A DNA stretch of 6,517 nt from CAADGY01 sp900696665 (GCA_035063885.1 JAPSFM010000177.1:1-6517); one strand, 5' to 3'. Shown: positions 1 through 6,517, numbered from the stretch's first letter. Numbers and translations are program-made. Notes: a model not told the origin generated them from the sequence alone.

Positions 1-195
1 AAGAGGGTTGGTCTACACTACATCGTCATTTCAAAAAATAACGATTGAGGCTAAAGCACTTCCCTTCATGGGAGCGGCCAAAATAGCTTGAAACGACGAC
101 TGTCGTGACGAACTTGGGCTAGGGAAGGACACCTGCCGGGCGTGCGCTCGCCCTGGGCGCTAACGTATTCGTTATTCGTCTATGTCCGGCGAAAC
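1..195. other. Unassigned region downstream of the quinoprotein gene
   Basis: No gene can be supported here. Two plus-strand frames are open from the left edge: frame 1 ends at the TGA at 46-48, and frame 2 ends at the TGA at 89-91 after about 29 residues. Either could be the tail of a gene lying to the left, but neither shows a recognisable motif. Two small dyads lie just past the minus-strand stop codon: TAACG/CGTTA (161-165 and 170-174, loop TATT) and GGGCG/CGCCC (138-142 and 149-153, loop of 6). Base composition is more AT-rich at 25-60 than in the genes. Confidence 0.4.
136..174 (-). terminator. Possible hairpins after the quinoprotein stop
   Basis: Reading on the minus strand from the stop codon at 196-198, a 5-bp stem TAACG/CGTTA with a 4-base loop lies about 22 bases downstream. 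It is followed by a GC-rich stem GGGCG/CGCCC (138-153). That stem can be lengthened by two C-G pairs if T154 is bulged. No T-tract follows either stem, so a classical intrinsic terminator is not supported. The position after the gene is the main reason to list it. Confidence 0.2.
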
Positions 196-2310
196 TTATT
201 TTCCGAAATGCGTAGCCAGGTAGTCGACGATCAGCTTTACTTCGTCGCCTTTTGCTTTAGCGCCACGCGCGATCATATTGTCTACCATGGCTGCCCAGGC
301 GGCACGGTCGCGGCGGACGCCGACAACCACTTGCATATCGTGACATGTGCCGGCGCAGGACCGCATGACGACGGCCTTTCCGGCGCCGTCCGGCAAGGTG
401 GGCGGGCCCGCGGTCCGGACGGAAAACTCCCTCCGGGGAGCGGGTGATGCCCTTGTAACCAGCGGCGGGGCCGGACCTTCACCCAGCGCGAAAGCTACGA
501 CGCTATCGCTTGGTGTGCCGCCGAAATATCCGCCACCCCCACCGGCCATGATAGCGACATATTGTTTGCCGTCCTTGCCCAGGTAGGTGATCGGAATGGT
601 GTGGCCATTGGCGTCGATGGGCTGCTCCCACAACAGACGTCCCGTCTTCGATTCAAAGGCGCGGAAGCGGCTGTCGTTGGTTGCGCCAATGAACACGAGT
701 CCTCCCGCGGTGGCGATGCTGCCGCCGAGGTTGAGAGTGCCCGTGTTTCTGACACCTTTTTCTTCCAGTGCAGGAACGGTTCCCAGCGGCGTTCGCCACG
801 CGATATCGCCGGTACGCGTATCCACTGCTATCAGTTCACCGAACGGCGGATTCGAGCAGGGGATTCGTGATTCCAGGTTCCAGAAGCGCGCATACGTTCC
901 ATACGACGACGTCCGTACATAGGTTTCCGCGCCGGTAGACCGATCAATCCTTTTCTCCATGTGGCCCCATTGGCCCAGATTGTTGACGTTGGTAAACAAG
1001 TACCCAAGAGACGGGTCGATCGATACGCCGCCCCATCCGCCCCCGCCCAGGGTGCTCGGAAACATCAATACATTGCCTTCCAGCCCGAGAGGTGTGTAGA
1101 GGCTTCCGATTCGCATCTGGTTGCTCTCGAAAAGGTCGCGGCAGAACGCTGCGTGGTCCGGCGTCAGATTGTAGATTTCTTCCTTTGTGAAATCGATGCG
1201 GGACAGGGGAGGCGGCTTAAGCGGAAAGGGCTGCGTGGCGGCTGTCTTTTCTCCAGGCACCGTGCTCCGCGGCACTGGACGCTCTTCCATCCCGTATAGT
1301 GGTTTGCCCGTCACGCGATCGAAGACGAAGAGGATTCCCATTTTCGTGATCTGCGCAACGGCTGGCACACTGCGGCCATTAAGGGAAGCCTCAAACAAAG
1401 CCGGCGGCGCAGCCAGGTCGAAATCCCAGAGGTCGTGGTGGACGAGCTGCTGATACCACTTGAGCTTGCCTGTTGCCGCGTCCAACGCAACCAGGCTGTT
1501 GCCATACAACCCATCGCCATGACGGTCGGCTCCGTAAAAATCCGAGGTGGGTGCGCCAAGCGGAACGTAGACGATGCCGCGTTTCATATCCAGGGTGAGA
1601 AACCCCCAGGCGTTTGCGCCGGAACGATTCTTCCACCCTCCGGGCGGCCACGTATCGTTGCCAGGCTCGCCCGGCCGCGGCACGGTGTGAAAGCTCCACA
1701 CCAGCTTGCCCGTGTAAGCGTCCCACCCCCGAATGTCGCCGTAGGCACCCTTAGTGGGCGCCCCTTCCCCGTTGGTGCTTCCGGTGATGACAATATTCTT
1801 GTACACGGCCGGCGGCGACTGGAGTGAGATGCGCGCATCGGGGAGATCTCCAAGCACCGCTTGTCTCAGATCGAGGAGCCCTTCGTTTGCAAACCCTGTG
1901 GCCGGTTTGCCTGTTTTAGCGTCGATCGCGATCATCCCGCCCTGCACTCCGGCGAACACACGAGGATGCGTGTTACGGTCGCCCGGCCACCATGCCAGTC
2001 CGCGCAGGGCAACTTTGTCCGCTTCGAAATGCCAGATCTGCTTTCCGGTTTCCGGTTCCACGGCAAAAAGACCGTTTGCCCCGACCAGGTACATCACGCC
2101 GTCCACTACGATGGGAATTCCCTCCGAGCCCGGCTTGCCCGTGTGAAATGTCCATGCGCGCTGGAGCCGGTGAACGTTTCCCGTATGGATCTGCTTGAGC
2201 GGTGAGAAGCGGCTGGCGCCCGGATCGTAACCGTATACCGGCCAATCGCTTTGGGCTCCCAGAAGACCGGCGGCGAAAGCACCCAAGGCTAGAATGGTCT
2301 TGTAGATCAT
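196..2310 (-). CDS. Exported PQQ-dependent dehydrogenase (glucose/alcohol dehydrogenase type) with C-terminal cytochrome c-like domain
   Basis: Predicted 704-aa periplasmic quinoprotein that would oxidise a sugar or alcohol and pass electrons to the respiratory chain. The substrate cannot be read from sequence. Residues 1-19 are a signal peptide (Lys4, then a hydrophobic stretch, LGA before Gln20). The beta-propeller of the membrane glucose dehydrogenase family follows: DWPVYGYDPGASRFSPLKQI (22-41), GDIRGWDAYTGK (191-202), HHDLWDFDLAAPP (291-303), a glycine-rich GGGGWGG (422-428), NDSRFRAFESKTGRLLW (545-561) and GKQYVAIMAGGGGGYFGG (581-598). Unlike E. coli Gcd there is no N-terminal five-helix membrane domain. 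After a proline-rich linker (about 611-640), residues 641-704 form a small haem-binding-like domain with CAGTCH at 652-657. The ATG at 2310 is chosen because it begins the signal peptide and follows GGGAAAAAG; the frame stays open to an ATG at 2475, but those 55 residues look non-coding and would run into dprA. Family call firm, substrate unknown. Confidence 0.95.
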   Translation of the reverse strand: MIYKTILALGAFAAGLLGAQSDWPVYGYDPGASRFSPLKQIHTGNVHRLQRAWTFHTGKPGSEGIPIVVDGVMYLVGANGLFAVEPETGKQIWHFEADKVALRGLAWWPGDRNTHPRVFAGVQGGMIAIDAKTGKPATGFANEGLLDLRQAVLGDLPDARISLQSPPAVYKNIVITGSTNGEGAPTKGAYGDIRGWDAYTGKLVWSFHTVPRPGEPGNDTWPPGGWKNRSGANAWGFLTLDMKRGIVYVPLGAPTSDFYGADRHGDGLYGNSLVALDAATGKLKWYQQLVHHDLWDFDLAAPPALFEASLNGRSVPAVAQITKMGILFVFDRVTGKPLYGMEERPVPRSTVPGEKTAATQPFPLKPPPLSRIDFTKEEIYNLTPDHAAFCRDLFESNQMRIGSLYTPLGLEGNVLMFPSTLGGGGWGGVSIDPSLGYLFTNVNNLGQWGHMEKRIDRSTGAETYVRTSSYGTYARFWNLESRIPCSNPPFGELIAVDTRTGDIAWRTPLGTVPALEEKGVRNTGTLNLGGSIATAGGLVFIGATNDSRFRAFESKTGRLLWEQPIDANGHTIPITYLGKDGKQYVAIMAGGGGGYFGGTPSDSVVAFALGEGPAPPLVTRASPAPRREFSVRTAGPPTLPDGAGKAVVMRSCAGTCHDMQVVVGVRRDRAAWAAMVDNMIARGAKAKGDEVKLIVDYLATHFGK

Positions 2311-2465
2311 CTTTTTCCCAGTATAGGGGTACGCACGACATTGAGAGGCACGGCTCCTCTCGTGCACCAAGTATCTCTGAGGTGTGCTGTGCCGGGTTGC
2401 GGAAGGCTCCTTCATCTGCCAGATTACATAGGCGGATGGACCGGCGGACGCGCCTCGCCGATCCG
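2311..2465. promoter_or_regulatory. Divergent intergenic region between quinoprotein gene and dprA
   Basis: These 155 bases separate two genes transcribed away from each other, so promoters for both should lie here or just inside the gene starts. I found no convincing -35/-10 pair on either strand: the minus-strand TATACT (2325-2320) sits too close to the quinoprotein ATG to give a normal leader. The clearest structure is a pair of overlapping dyads at 2343-2365. Regulator binding is possible but not shown. Confidence 0.5.
2343..2365. repeat. Overlapping inverted repeats in the divergent region
   Basis: GAGAGG (2343-2348) is complementary to CCTCTC (2356-2361) with a 7-base loop. GCACG (2348-2352) is complementary to CGTGC (2361-2365) with an 8-base loop. 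The two stems share bases 2348 and 2361, so they cannot both form fully. Either could be a protein-binding dyad, or part of the quinoprotein 5' leader if transcription starts upstream. The stems are short and chance is possible. Confidence 0.3.
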
Positions 2466-3671
2466 ATGGCAACACAACAGTTAACCCGCGAAGAAGAGCT
2501 TCACTGGCTGGCCTTGAAGCTGATCCCGGGGCTAGGCACCAGGAAAGCAGGACAGCTCATAGAGCGGTTTCGCACTCCGCAAGCGGTCTTCCGATCATCC
2601 ATTTCTGAACTTGAAGCGGCCGGAGCCAGCCCCGGTGTGGCACGAAATATTTCGAGCGGTTGTTCTTTTGAGGATGCTGTTTTGCAGCAGGAGCGGATGG
2701 CGGCATCAGGCGCCGTGGCGATCCCGATTTCCGATCCCCGCTATCCTCCAATGCTGCGGGAGATTTTCGATCCTCCCATCCTGCTGTTCGCGCGCGGCAG
2801 GGTGGAACTTCTGAGCCGGGTGATGATAGGCGTGGTGGGAACGCGAAGGCCCAGTACATACGGAATGGCTGTGGCGGACCGGCTCTCGGGTGATCTGAGC
2901 GCCGCCGGTCTGGTGATCGCCAGTGGGATGGCGCGTGGCATCGATACCTCTGCCCATCGCGCCTCGCTTCGAGCGGGTGGGGATACCGTGGCCGTGTTCG
3001 GGTGCGGGGTGGATGTCCTCTACCCTTCGGAAAACCGTAAATTATCGAATGACATAGCAGAGAAAGGACTACTGTTGTCGGAGTTCCCGATGGGCGCTCC
3101 CGCTTTTCCTCAAAACTTTCCAGTAAGAAATCGCATCATAAGCGGTATGAGCGTCGGTGTTCTGGTAGTGGAAGGCGCTCAGTACAGTGGCTCTTCTATT
3201 ACCGCCAGGTTGGCTTTGGACCAGGGCCGTGATGTTTTTGCGGTGCCTGGTAATGTAACTTCAAAAATGAGTTGGGGCCCCAACCTGCTGATAAAGCAGG
3301 GGGCTAAGTTAGTACAGGACTGGAATGACGTAGTTGTGGAACTAGCCCCCGATGTGCGGCTCCGGCTGTTGCAGGTAACTCAGGGGCGTTTGGGAGAGGA
3401 GGGAGCTTCCGATGCGGGCGGAGAGCCCGTGCAAGCGTCATTGCCCCTCGGACCCATGGCTGAAATCGCCCGCCGCGTTCTCGCTGAATTGAAGGTGGAT
3501 AGTCCGGTGCCGATTGACAATCTCCTTGAGACCTTGGAGAATTGTTCCTCGTCGGAGTTAATCGCTACGCTGTTCGAGCTGGAGATGCTGGGCATGATCC
3601 GGCAGCTGCCCGGAAAAAACTTTGTCAAAATCTGGCAGGATGGCGTTTGCGGTTCGTCCCACTCAAGGTAG
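2466..3671 (+). CDS. dprA: DNA-processing protein DprA
   Basis: 401-aa cytoplasmic protein that binds incoming single-stranded DNA during natural transformation and loads RecA onto it; it is also kept in many bacteria not known to be competent. Domain order is standard. An N-terminal helix-hairpin-helix/SAM-like part includes LIPGLGTRKAGQLIERF (19-35). The Rossmann-like DprA core has GVVGTRRPSTYG (122-133), SGMARGIDTSAH (153-164), VFGCGVDVLYP (177-187), SEFPMG (205-210), FPVRNRIISGMS (218-229), EGAQYSGSSITARLA (236-250) and FAVPGN (258-263). A C-terminal winged-helix domain spans about 328-390. Length is normal. The ATG at 2466 starts the expected MATQQLTREEELHWLALKL; it has no strong ribosome binding site. 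An in-frame ATG at 2436 is an alternative adding ten residues. The open frame back to 2202 is antisense to the quinoprotein gene and is not used. topA follows 16 bases downstream. Confidence 0.97.
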   Translation: MATQQLTREEELHWLALKLIPGLGTRKAGQLIERFRTPQAVFRSSISELEAAGASPGVARNISSGCSFEDAVLQQERMAASGAVAIPISDPRYPPMLREIFDPPILLFARGRVELLSRVMIGVVGTRRPSTYGMAVADRLSGDLSAAGLVIASGMARGIDTSAHRASLRAGGDTVAVFGCGVDVLYPSENRKLSNDIAEKGLLLSEFPMGAPAFPQNFPVRNRIISGMSVGVLVVEGAQYSGSSITARLALDQGRDVFAVPGNVTSKMSWGPNLLIKQGAKLVQDWNDVVVELAPDVRLRLLQVTQGRLGEEGASDAGGEPVQASLPLGPMAEIARRVLAELKVDSPVPIDNLLETLENCSSSELIATLFELEMLGMIRQLPGKNFVKIWQDGVCGSSHSR

Positions 3672-3687
3672 AAAGTAATTCAATTTT

Positions 3688-6123
3688 ATGGCAAAAGCTC
3701 TCGTCATCGTCGAATCGCCGGCGAAGGCGAAAACAATCGGGAAGTATTTGGGTAACCAGTATGTTGTAAAGGCGTCGCTCGGCCACGTCAAAGATCTTCC
3801 TAAAAAGGATCTGGCGGTCGACATCGAACGCGACTTCGAGCCCAGGTATGAAATCATTGAAGGCAAGAAAAAGCTCATATCCGAATTAAGACAGGCCGCC
3901 AAGACCGCTGAGGCGGTATACCTGGCAGCCGACCCCGACCGCGAGGGCGAAGCTATTTGTTTTCATCTCGCCGAAGAACTCAACGGCAACCGGAAGAAGG
4001 CGGGTTCCAGCATCTACCGGGTCATGTTCAACGAGATCACGGCCAAAGCTATCCGCAAAGCATTCGAGCGGCCGGGCCAGGTAAATCTGAATCTGGTGAA
4101 CGCGCAACAGGCGCGGCGGGTACTCGACCGGCTGGTAGGATACAAAATCTCGCCGCTGTTGTGGGATAAAGTGCGCCGCGGGCTGTCCGCGGGGCGTGTG
4201 CAAACCGTTGCGCTGCGGCTGATTGTCGAGCGTGAACACGAGATCCGTGGCTTCCAGAAACGCGAATACTGGACCATTGATGTTGGTTTGGGCGCGAAAA
4301 AGCCGCCCATCCTGACTGCGCGGTTGGCCAAGCGGAACGACTCAGCGGTGGAGATTGCCAACGAGAATGCCGCTTCGACGATTGTCTCTGCGCTGGACGG
4401 CGTCGATTTCAGGGTGCAATCCGTTGTCACGAAGGAGAAAAAGCGCAACCCTGTTCCTCCGTTTATCACGTCCACCATCCAGCAGGAGGCATCCCGCAAA
4501 TTGCGCTTCAGCGTCAGGCGCACCATGGCGCTGGCGCAACGGCTCTACGAAGGTCTCGAATTGGGTAGCGAGGGTGCGGTCGGCCTGATCACCTACATGC
4601 GAACGGATTCCACGCGTGTATCCGGTGAAGCGCTCGCGGAGACTCGCAGCTTTATTGGCGAACGCTATGGAGCGTCCTACCTTCCGTCTTCGCCCAACGT
4701 CTATCGCAGCAAGAAGGACATTCAGGACGCCCACGAAGCGATCCGGCCCACGTCCGTGTTGAGAACTCCGGAATCTCTGGAGAATGTTCTGGCGGAAGAT
4801 GAGTTGAAACTCTACCGCCTCATCTGGAAGAGGTATGTCGCCTCCCAGATGACGCCTGCTGTCTACGACCAGACCACAATTGAAGTGAACGCACAGGGAA
4901 ACGATGGCGCCCGATATCTGTTCCGCGCGACCGGATCCGTGCCGAAGTTCGACGGTTTCCTTGCCGTGTACGAGGAAGGAAAGGACCAGAGCGACGAAGA
5001 AGACGAGGAACTGAAGCATAAGCTGCCTGCCGTCACTGAGGGCGAAGCGCTGAGGTTCAAGTCGATTTCCCCCGAACAGCACTTTACGGAGCCGCCGCCG
5101 CGCTATACCGAAGCAACGCTGGTGAAGAAACTCGAAGCTGACGGAGTTGGCCGGCCTTCCACTTATGCATCGATTCTCTCTACCATTCAGGAACGTGAGT
5201 ATGCGAAGAAGGACGCCGGTAAGTTTGTGCCGACCGAATTGGGGATGGTTGTAACGCAGCTTCTGGTGGATTCCTTCGACGACATTTTCGATGTCCGCTA
5301 TACCGCGAGGATGGAGGAGGAACTCGACGAGATTGAAGAGGGCAAGCGCGACTGGCGCGAGGCCATGGCGGAGTTTTACGAGAAGTTCAAGGTGGATCTC
5401 ATGCGCGCCGAGACCGAGATGGCCGACATCAAGCGCATGGAGAAGCCCACAGACCTTACTTGCGAAAAGTGTGGCAGGCCCATGGTGATTAAATGGGGCA
5501 AGCACGGAAGCTTCATCGCCTGTACCGGATACCCGGAGTGCACCAACACGCGCGAAGTCGCCGCGGAGAATGGCGATAAAGAGAGTCTATCCGAACAGGG
5601 GGAAGAAGAATATTGCGAGAATTGCGGCCGCCCCATGGTTCTGAAGAAGGGACGCTTCGGGCAGTTCTATGCCTGTTCCGGATACCCCGACTGCAAGACG
5701 ACTCGCAAGATCGGACGGCCAGGTGAGAAGAAACCGGAAGTCAGGCTCGAGGAGGCGTGTCCGCAATGCGGCAGCAATCTCGTCATTAAACAAGGCCGTT
5801 TCGGCGAGTTTACGGCCTGTAGCAACTATCCTTCCTGCAAATACATCAAGCAGAAAACCATTGATGTGCGTTGCCCCAAGTGTTTACAGGGTGAGATCAT
5901 TGAGCGCCGTTCCAAGCGCGGCAAGGCCTTCTATGGCTGCAATCGTTATCCTGAATGCGACTTCGTTTCGTGGGTCAAGCCGGTGGCCGAGCAGTGCCCG
6001 GGATGCGGGAACTCGTACCTGGTGGAGAAATACTTGAAGGCCGGCCCGGTTCTGCAATGTCCTAATGCCGGATGTAAATACCGGCGCTCCCTTGAACCCG
6101 CTGAAGTGAAAGCCCAGTTATAG
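3688..6123 (+). CDS. topA: DNA topoisomerase I (type IA)
   Basis: 811-aa enzyme that relaxes negatively supercoiled DNA by cutting and resealing one strand through a 5'-phosphotyrosine link. The TOPRIM domain shows VESPAKAKTIGKYLG (8-22) with acidic Glu9, and ADPDREGEA (81-89) with Asp82, Asp84 and Glu86. The catalytic Tyr303 lies in GLITYMRTDSTR (299-310), with the usual Arg305 two residues on. GVGRPSTYA (486-494) is another family hallmark. Residues 428-445 form a very acidic stretch. The C-terminus carries five four-cysteine zinc-ribbon modules: Cys592/595/612/618, 643/646/663/669, 691/694/711/717, 729/732/751/757 and 770/773/791/796. The start is set by the invariant N-terminal MAKALVIVESPAKA; the ribosome binding site is weak (GGTAGAAAG, far upstream). 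It lies 16 bases after dprA with no promoter seen between, so the two are probably co-transcribed. No missing catalytic residue or frameshift. Confidence 0.98.
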   Translation: MAKALVIVESPAKAKTIGKYLGNQYVVKASLGHVKDLPKKDLAVDIERDFEPRYEIIEGKKKLISELRQAAKTAEAVYLAADPDREGEAICFHLAEELNGNRKKAGSSIYRVMFNEITAKAIRKAFERPGQVNLNLVNAQQARRVLDRLVGYKISPLLWDKVRRGLSAGRVQTVALRLIVEREHEIRGFQKREYWTIDVGLGAKKPPILTARLAKRNDSAVEIANENAASTIVSALDGVDFRVQSVVTKEKKRNPVPPFITSTIQQEASRKLRFSVRRTMALAQRLYEGLELGSEGAVGLITYMRTDSTRVSGEALAETRSFIGERYGASYLPSSPNVYRSKKDIQDAHEAIRPTSVLRTPESLENVLAEDELKLYRLIWKRYVASQMTPAVYDQTTIEVNAQGNDGARYLFRATGSVPKFDGFLAVYEEGKDQSDEEDEELKHKLPAVTEGEALRFKSISPEQHFTEPPPRYTEATLVKKLEADGVGRPSTYASILSTIQEREYAKKDAGKFVPTELGMVVTQLLVDSFDDIFDVRYTARMEEELDEIEEGKRDWREAMAEFYEKFKVDLMRAETEMADIKRMEKPTDLTCEKCGRPMVIKWGKHGSFIACTGYPECTNTREVAAENGDKESLSEQGEEEYCENCGRPMVLKKGRFGQFYACSGYPDCKTTRKIGRPGEKKPEVRLEEACPQCGSNLVIKQGRFGEFTACSNYPSCKYIKQKTIDVRCPKCLQGEIIERRSKRGKAFYGCNRYPECDFVSWVKPVAEQCPGCGNSYLVEKYLKAGPVLQCPNAGCKYRRSLEPAEVKAQL

Positions 6124-6127
6124 ATCG

Positions 6128-6160
6128 CTGCAAGTTCTGATTGCAGGATGCAAGGCATCC
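6128..6160 (+). terminator. Tandem hairpins after topA, candidate terminator
   Basis: Starting 5 bases after the topA stop, CTGCAA (6128-6133) pairs with TTGCAG (6141-6146) around a 7-base loop. Immediately after, GGATGC (6146-6151) pairs with GCATCC (6155-6160) around a 3-base loop, AAG. The two 6-bp stems share G6146. No T-tract follows (GTTGGCC), so this is not a textbook intrinsic terminator. It could still end transcription, protect the 3' end of the mRNA, or act for either strand. An 8-base palindrome, TTGGCCAA, follows at 6162-6169. Confidence 0.4.
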
Positions 6161-6370
6161 GTTGGCCAAATCGCGTTTCGCCGGTGCTTGGAATTCATCA
6201 TCCGGATTGAGTTCGGGGCGTAGGAGAGAGTGCTCCAGGTGCAGACGGGGATGTTTGCGCTGGAGTTATGCCAGCAGCCCCCCGTGGTGGGCGGCTGCGT
6301 TATTGAGGATGGCGGTCACCGGACCGCGCAGATGCTTCAGCAGGTCACGCAGGATGCAGACCTCGATCAT
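6161..6370 (-). pseudogene. Decayed IS630-family transposase, C-terminal fragment
   Basis: One minus-strand frame reads as the catalytic end of an IS630-type DDE transposase, but it is broken. From the ATG at 6370 it gives LLKHLRGPVTAILNNAAAHH (residues 10-29), matching the family pattern LLxHLRGPVxVxxDNxxxH. It then meets an in-frame TAA at 6268-6266. In the same frame beyond the stop it gives HPRLHLEHSLLRPELNPDDE and then AKRDLAN, matching the family's HPRLHV...YAPELNPxE...KRxLAN. The expected catalytic Asp is Asn (codon AAT, 6304-6302). The frame is also closed upstream by TAA at 6430-6428, and the N-terminal two thirds are absent. It cannot encode a working enzyme. Recognition rests on remembered family motifs, not on an alignment. 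The element's ends and terminal repeats are not visible. Confidence 0.65.
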
Positions 6371-6478
6371 CTCCTCGCCCTGTTCCGCTCGCTTCTCCCC
6401 AGGAACTTCGCACAGTCGGCCCGATGCTTAAGTAGCTCAATGAGATAGCAGGAGATTCGCAAGGGAGAAGATTCGTAT
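6371..6478. other. No recognisable gene
   Basis: No supported gene. The minus-strand frame feeding the transposase relic runs from the stop at 6430-6428 and may be a further eroded part of the same element, but I see no diagnostic motif. Another minus-strand frame is open from the right edge to a TGA near 6369 without recognisable content. Confidence 0.3.
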
Positions 6479-6506
6479 TTGCATCCACGGGAGTTAGGAG
6501 TATAAT
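6479..6506 (+). promoter_or_regulatory. Possible sigma-70-type promoter at right edge
   Basis: A perfect TATAAT lies at 6501-6506, 16 bases after TTGCAT (6479-6484), which matches the first three bases of the TTGACA consensus. If used, transcription would begin near 6513, just inside the window, and drive a gene to the right. The same bases also form part of a Shine-Dalgarno/ATG arrangement, so the two readings compete. Confidence 0.35.
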
Positions 6507-6517
6507 GCTTACAGCCA
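6505..6517 (+). CDS. Possible start of the next gene (partial, MLTA...)
   Basis: An ATG at 6505-6507 is preceded by TAGGAG (6495-6500) with a 4-base spacer, a good ribosome binding site. Only four codons (Met-Leu-Thr-Ala) are inside the window, so no product can be named. If the TATAAT at 6501-6506 is instead a promoter, this ATG would lie upstream of the RNA start and would not be used. Confidence 0.35.

Noticed and set aside
1..91. Open plus-strand frames from the left edge (ending at 48 and 91) as a gene tail
   Set aside because: At most 29 residues with no motif; cannot be told from chance without sequence to the left.
93..106. Small hairpin ACGAC/GTCGT
   Set aside because: Only five base pairs, no T-tract and far from the gene end; not separable from chance.
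37..176. 8-bp inverted repeat AATAACGA (37-44) and TCGTTATT (169-176)
   Set aside because: An 8-bp match 125 bases apart is expected by chance. No element lies between the copies.
2320..2325. Minus-strand TATACT as a -10 box for the quinoprotein gene
   Set aside because: It lies about 10 bases from the ATG with no suitable -35 at 16-18 bases, which would give a nearly leaderless RNA despite a ribosome binding site.
2202..2465. N-terminal extension of DprA by 88 residues
   Set aside because: Overlaps the quinoprotein start region on the other strand. The residues are low-quality and arginine-rich, and the normal DprA N-terminus begins at 2466.
2311..2475. N-terminal extension of the quinoprotein by 55 residues
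   Set aside because: It would bury the signal peptide and overlap the dprA start. The translated extension looks like intergenic sequence.
4342..5505. Long minus-strand ORF of 387 aa
   Set aside because: Fully antisense to topA, whose protein is intact and conserved throughout. The frame stays open because of GC-rich codon use; the product has no recognisable domain.
6230..6448. Plus-strand small ORF with GTG start and an upstream AGGAG, 72 aa
   Set aside because: It is antisense to a recognisable transposase relic. The Shine-Dalgarno spacing is only 3 bases and the product has no recognisable motif.

Overview
The window reads as an ordinary chromosomal segment of a GC-rich Gram-negative bacterium. 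An acidobacterium of the Solibacter/Bryobacter type is the best guess. That guess rests on an exported PQQ-type dehydrogenase with a very short cytochrome c-like tail, and on GC-rich third codon positions. It is inference, not proof.

Layout. 1-195: non-coding or unassigned, downstream of the first gene, with two small hairpins and no U-tract. 196-2310 (minus): exported quinoprotein dehydrogenase, 704 aa, with a C-terminal haem-binding-like domain whose cysteine motif has three residues between the cysteines (CAGTCH). 2311-2465: 155-base divergent intergenic region with overlapping, mutually exclusive dyads. 2466-3671 (plus): dprA, 401 aa. 3688-6123 (plus): topA, 811 aa, 16 bases after dprA and very probably in the same transcript. 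6124-6160: two back-to-back hairpins, the likely transcript end. 6161-6370 (minus): decayed C-terminal piece of an IS630-like transposase, broken by an in-frame stop and easily mistaken for a small plus-strand gene. 6371-6517: no established gene, then a perfect TATAAT box that overlaps a Shine-Dalgarno plus ATG (MLTA...) at the right edge, probably the start of the next gene or its promoter.

How the genes work together. dprA and topA are both DNA-handling housekeeping genes: DprA loads RecA on incoming single-stranded DNA, and TopA relaxes negative supercoils. Their pairing is common in bacteria. The quinoprotein is divergent and functionally unrelated: it would oxidise a sugar or alcohol in the periplasm and pass electrons to the respiratory chain. 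I found no defence system, CRISPR array, RNA gene or evident new multi-gene system. The points most worth a second look are the odd haem motif and the hidden transposase relic.
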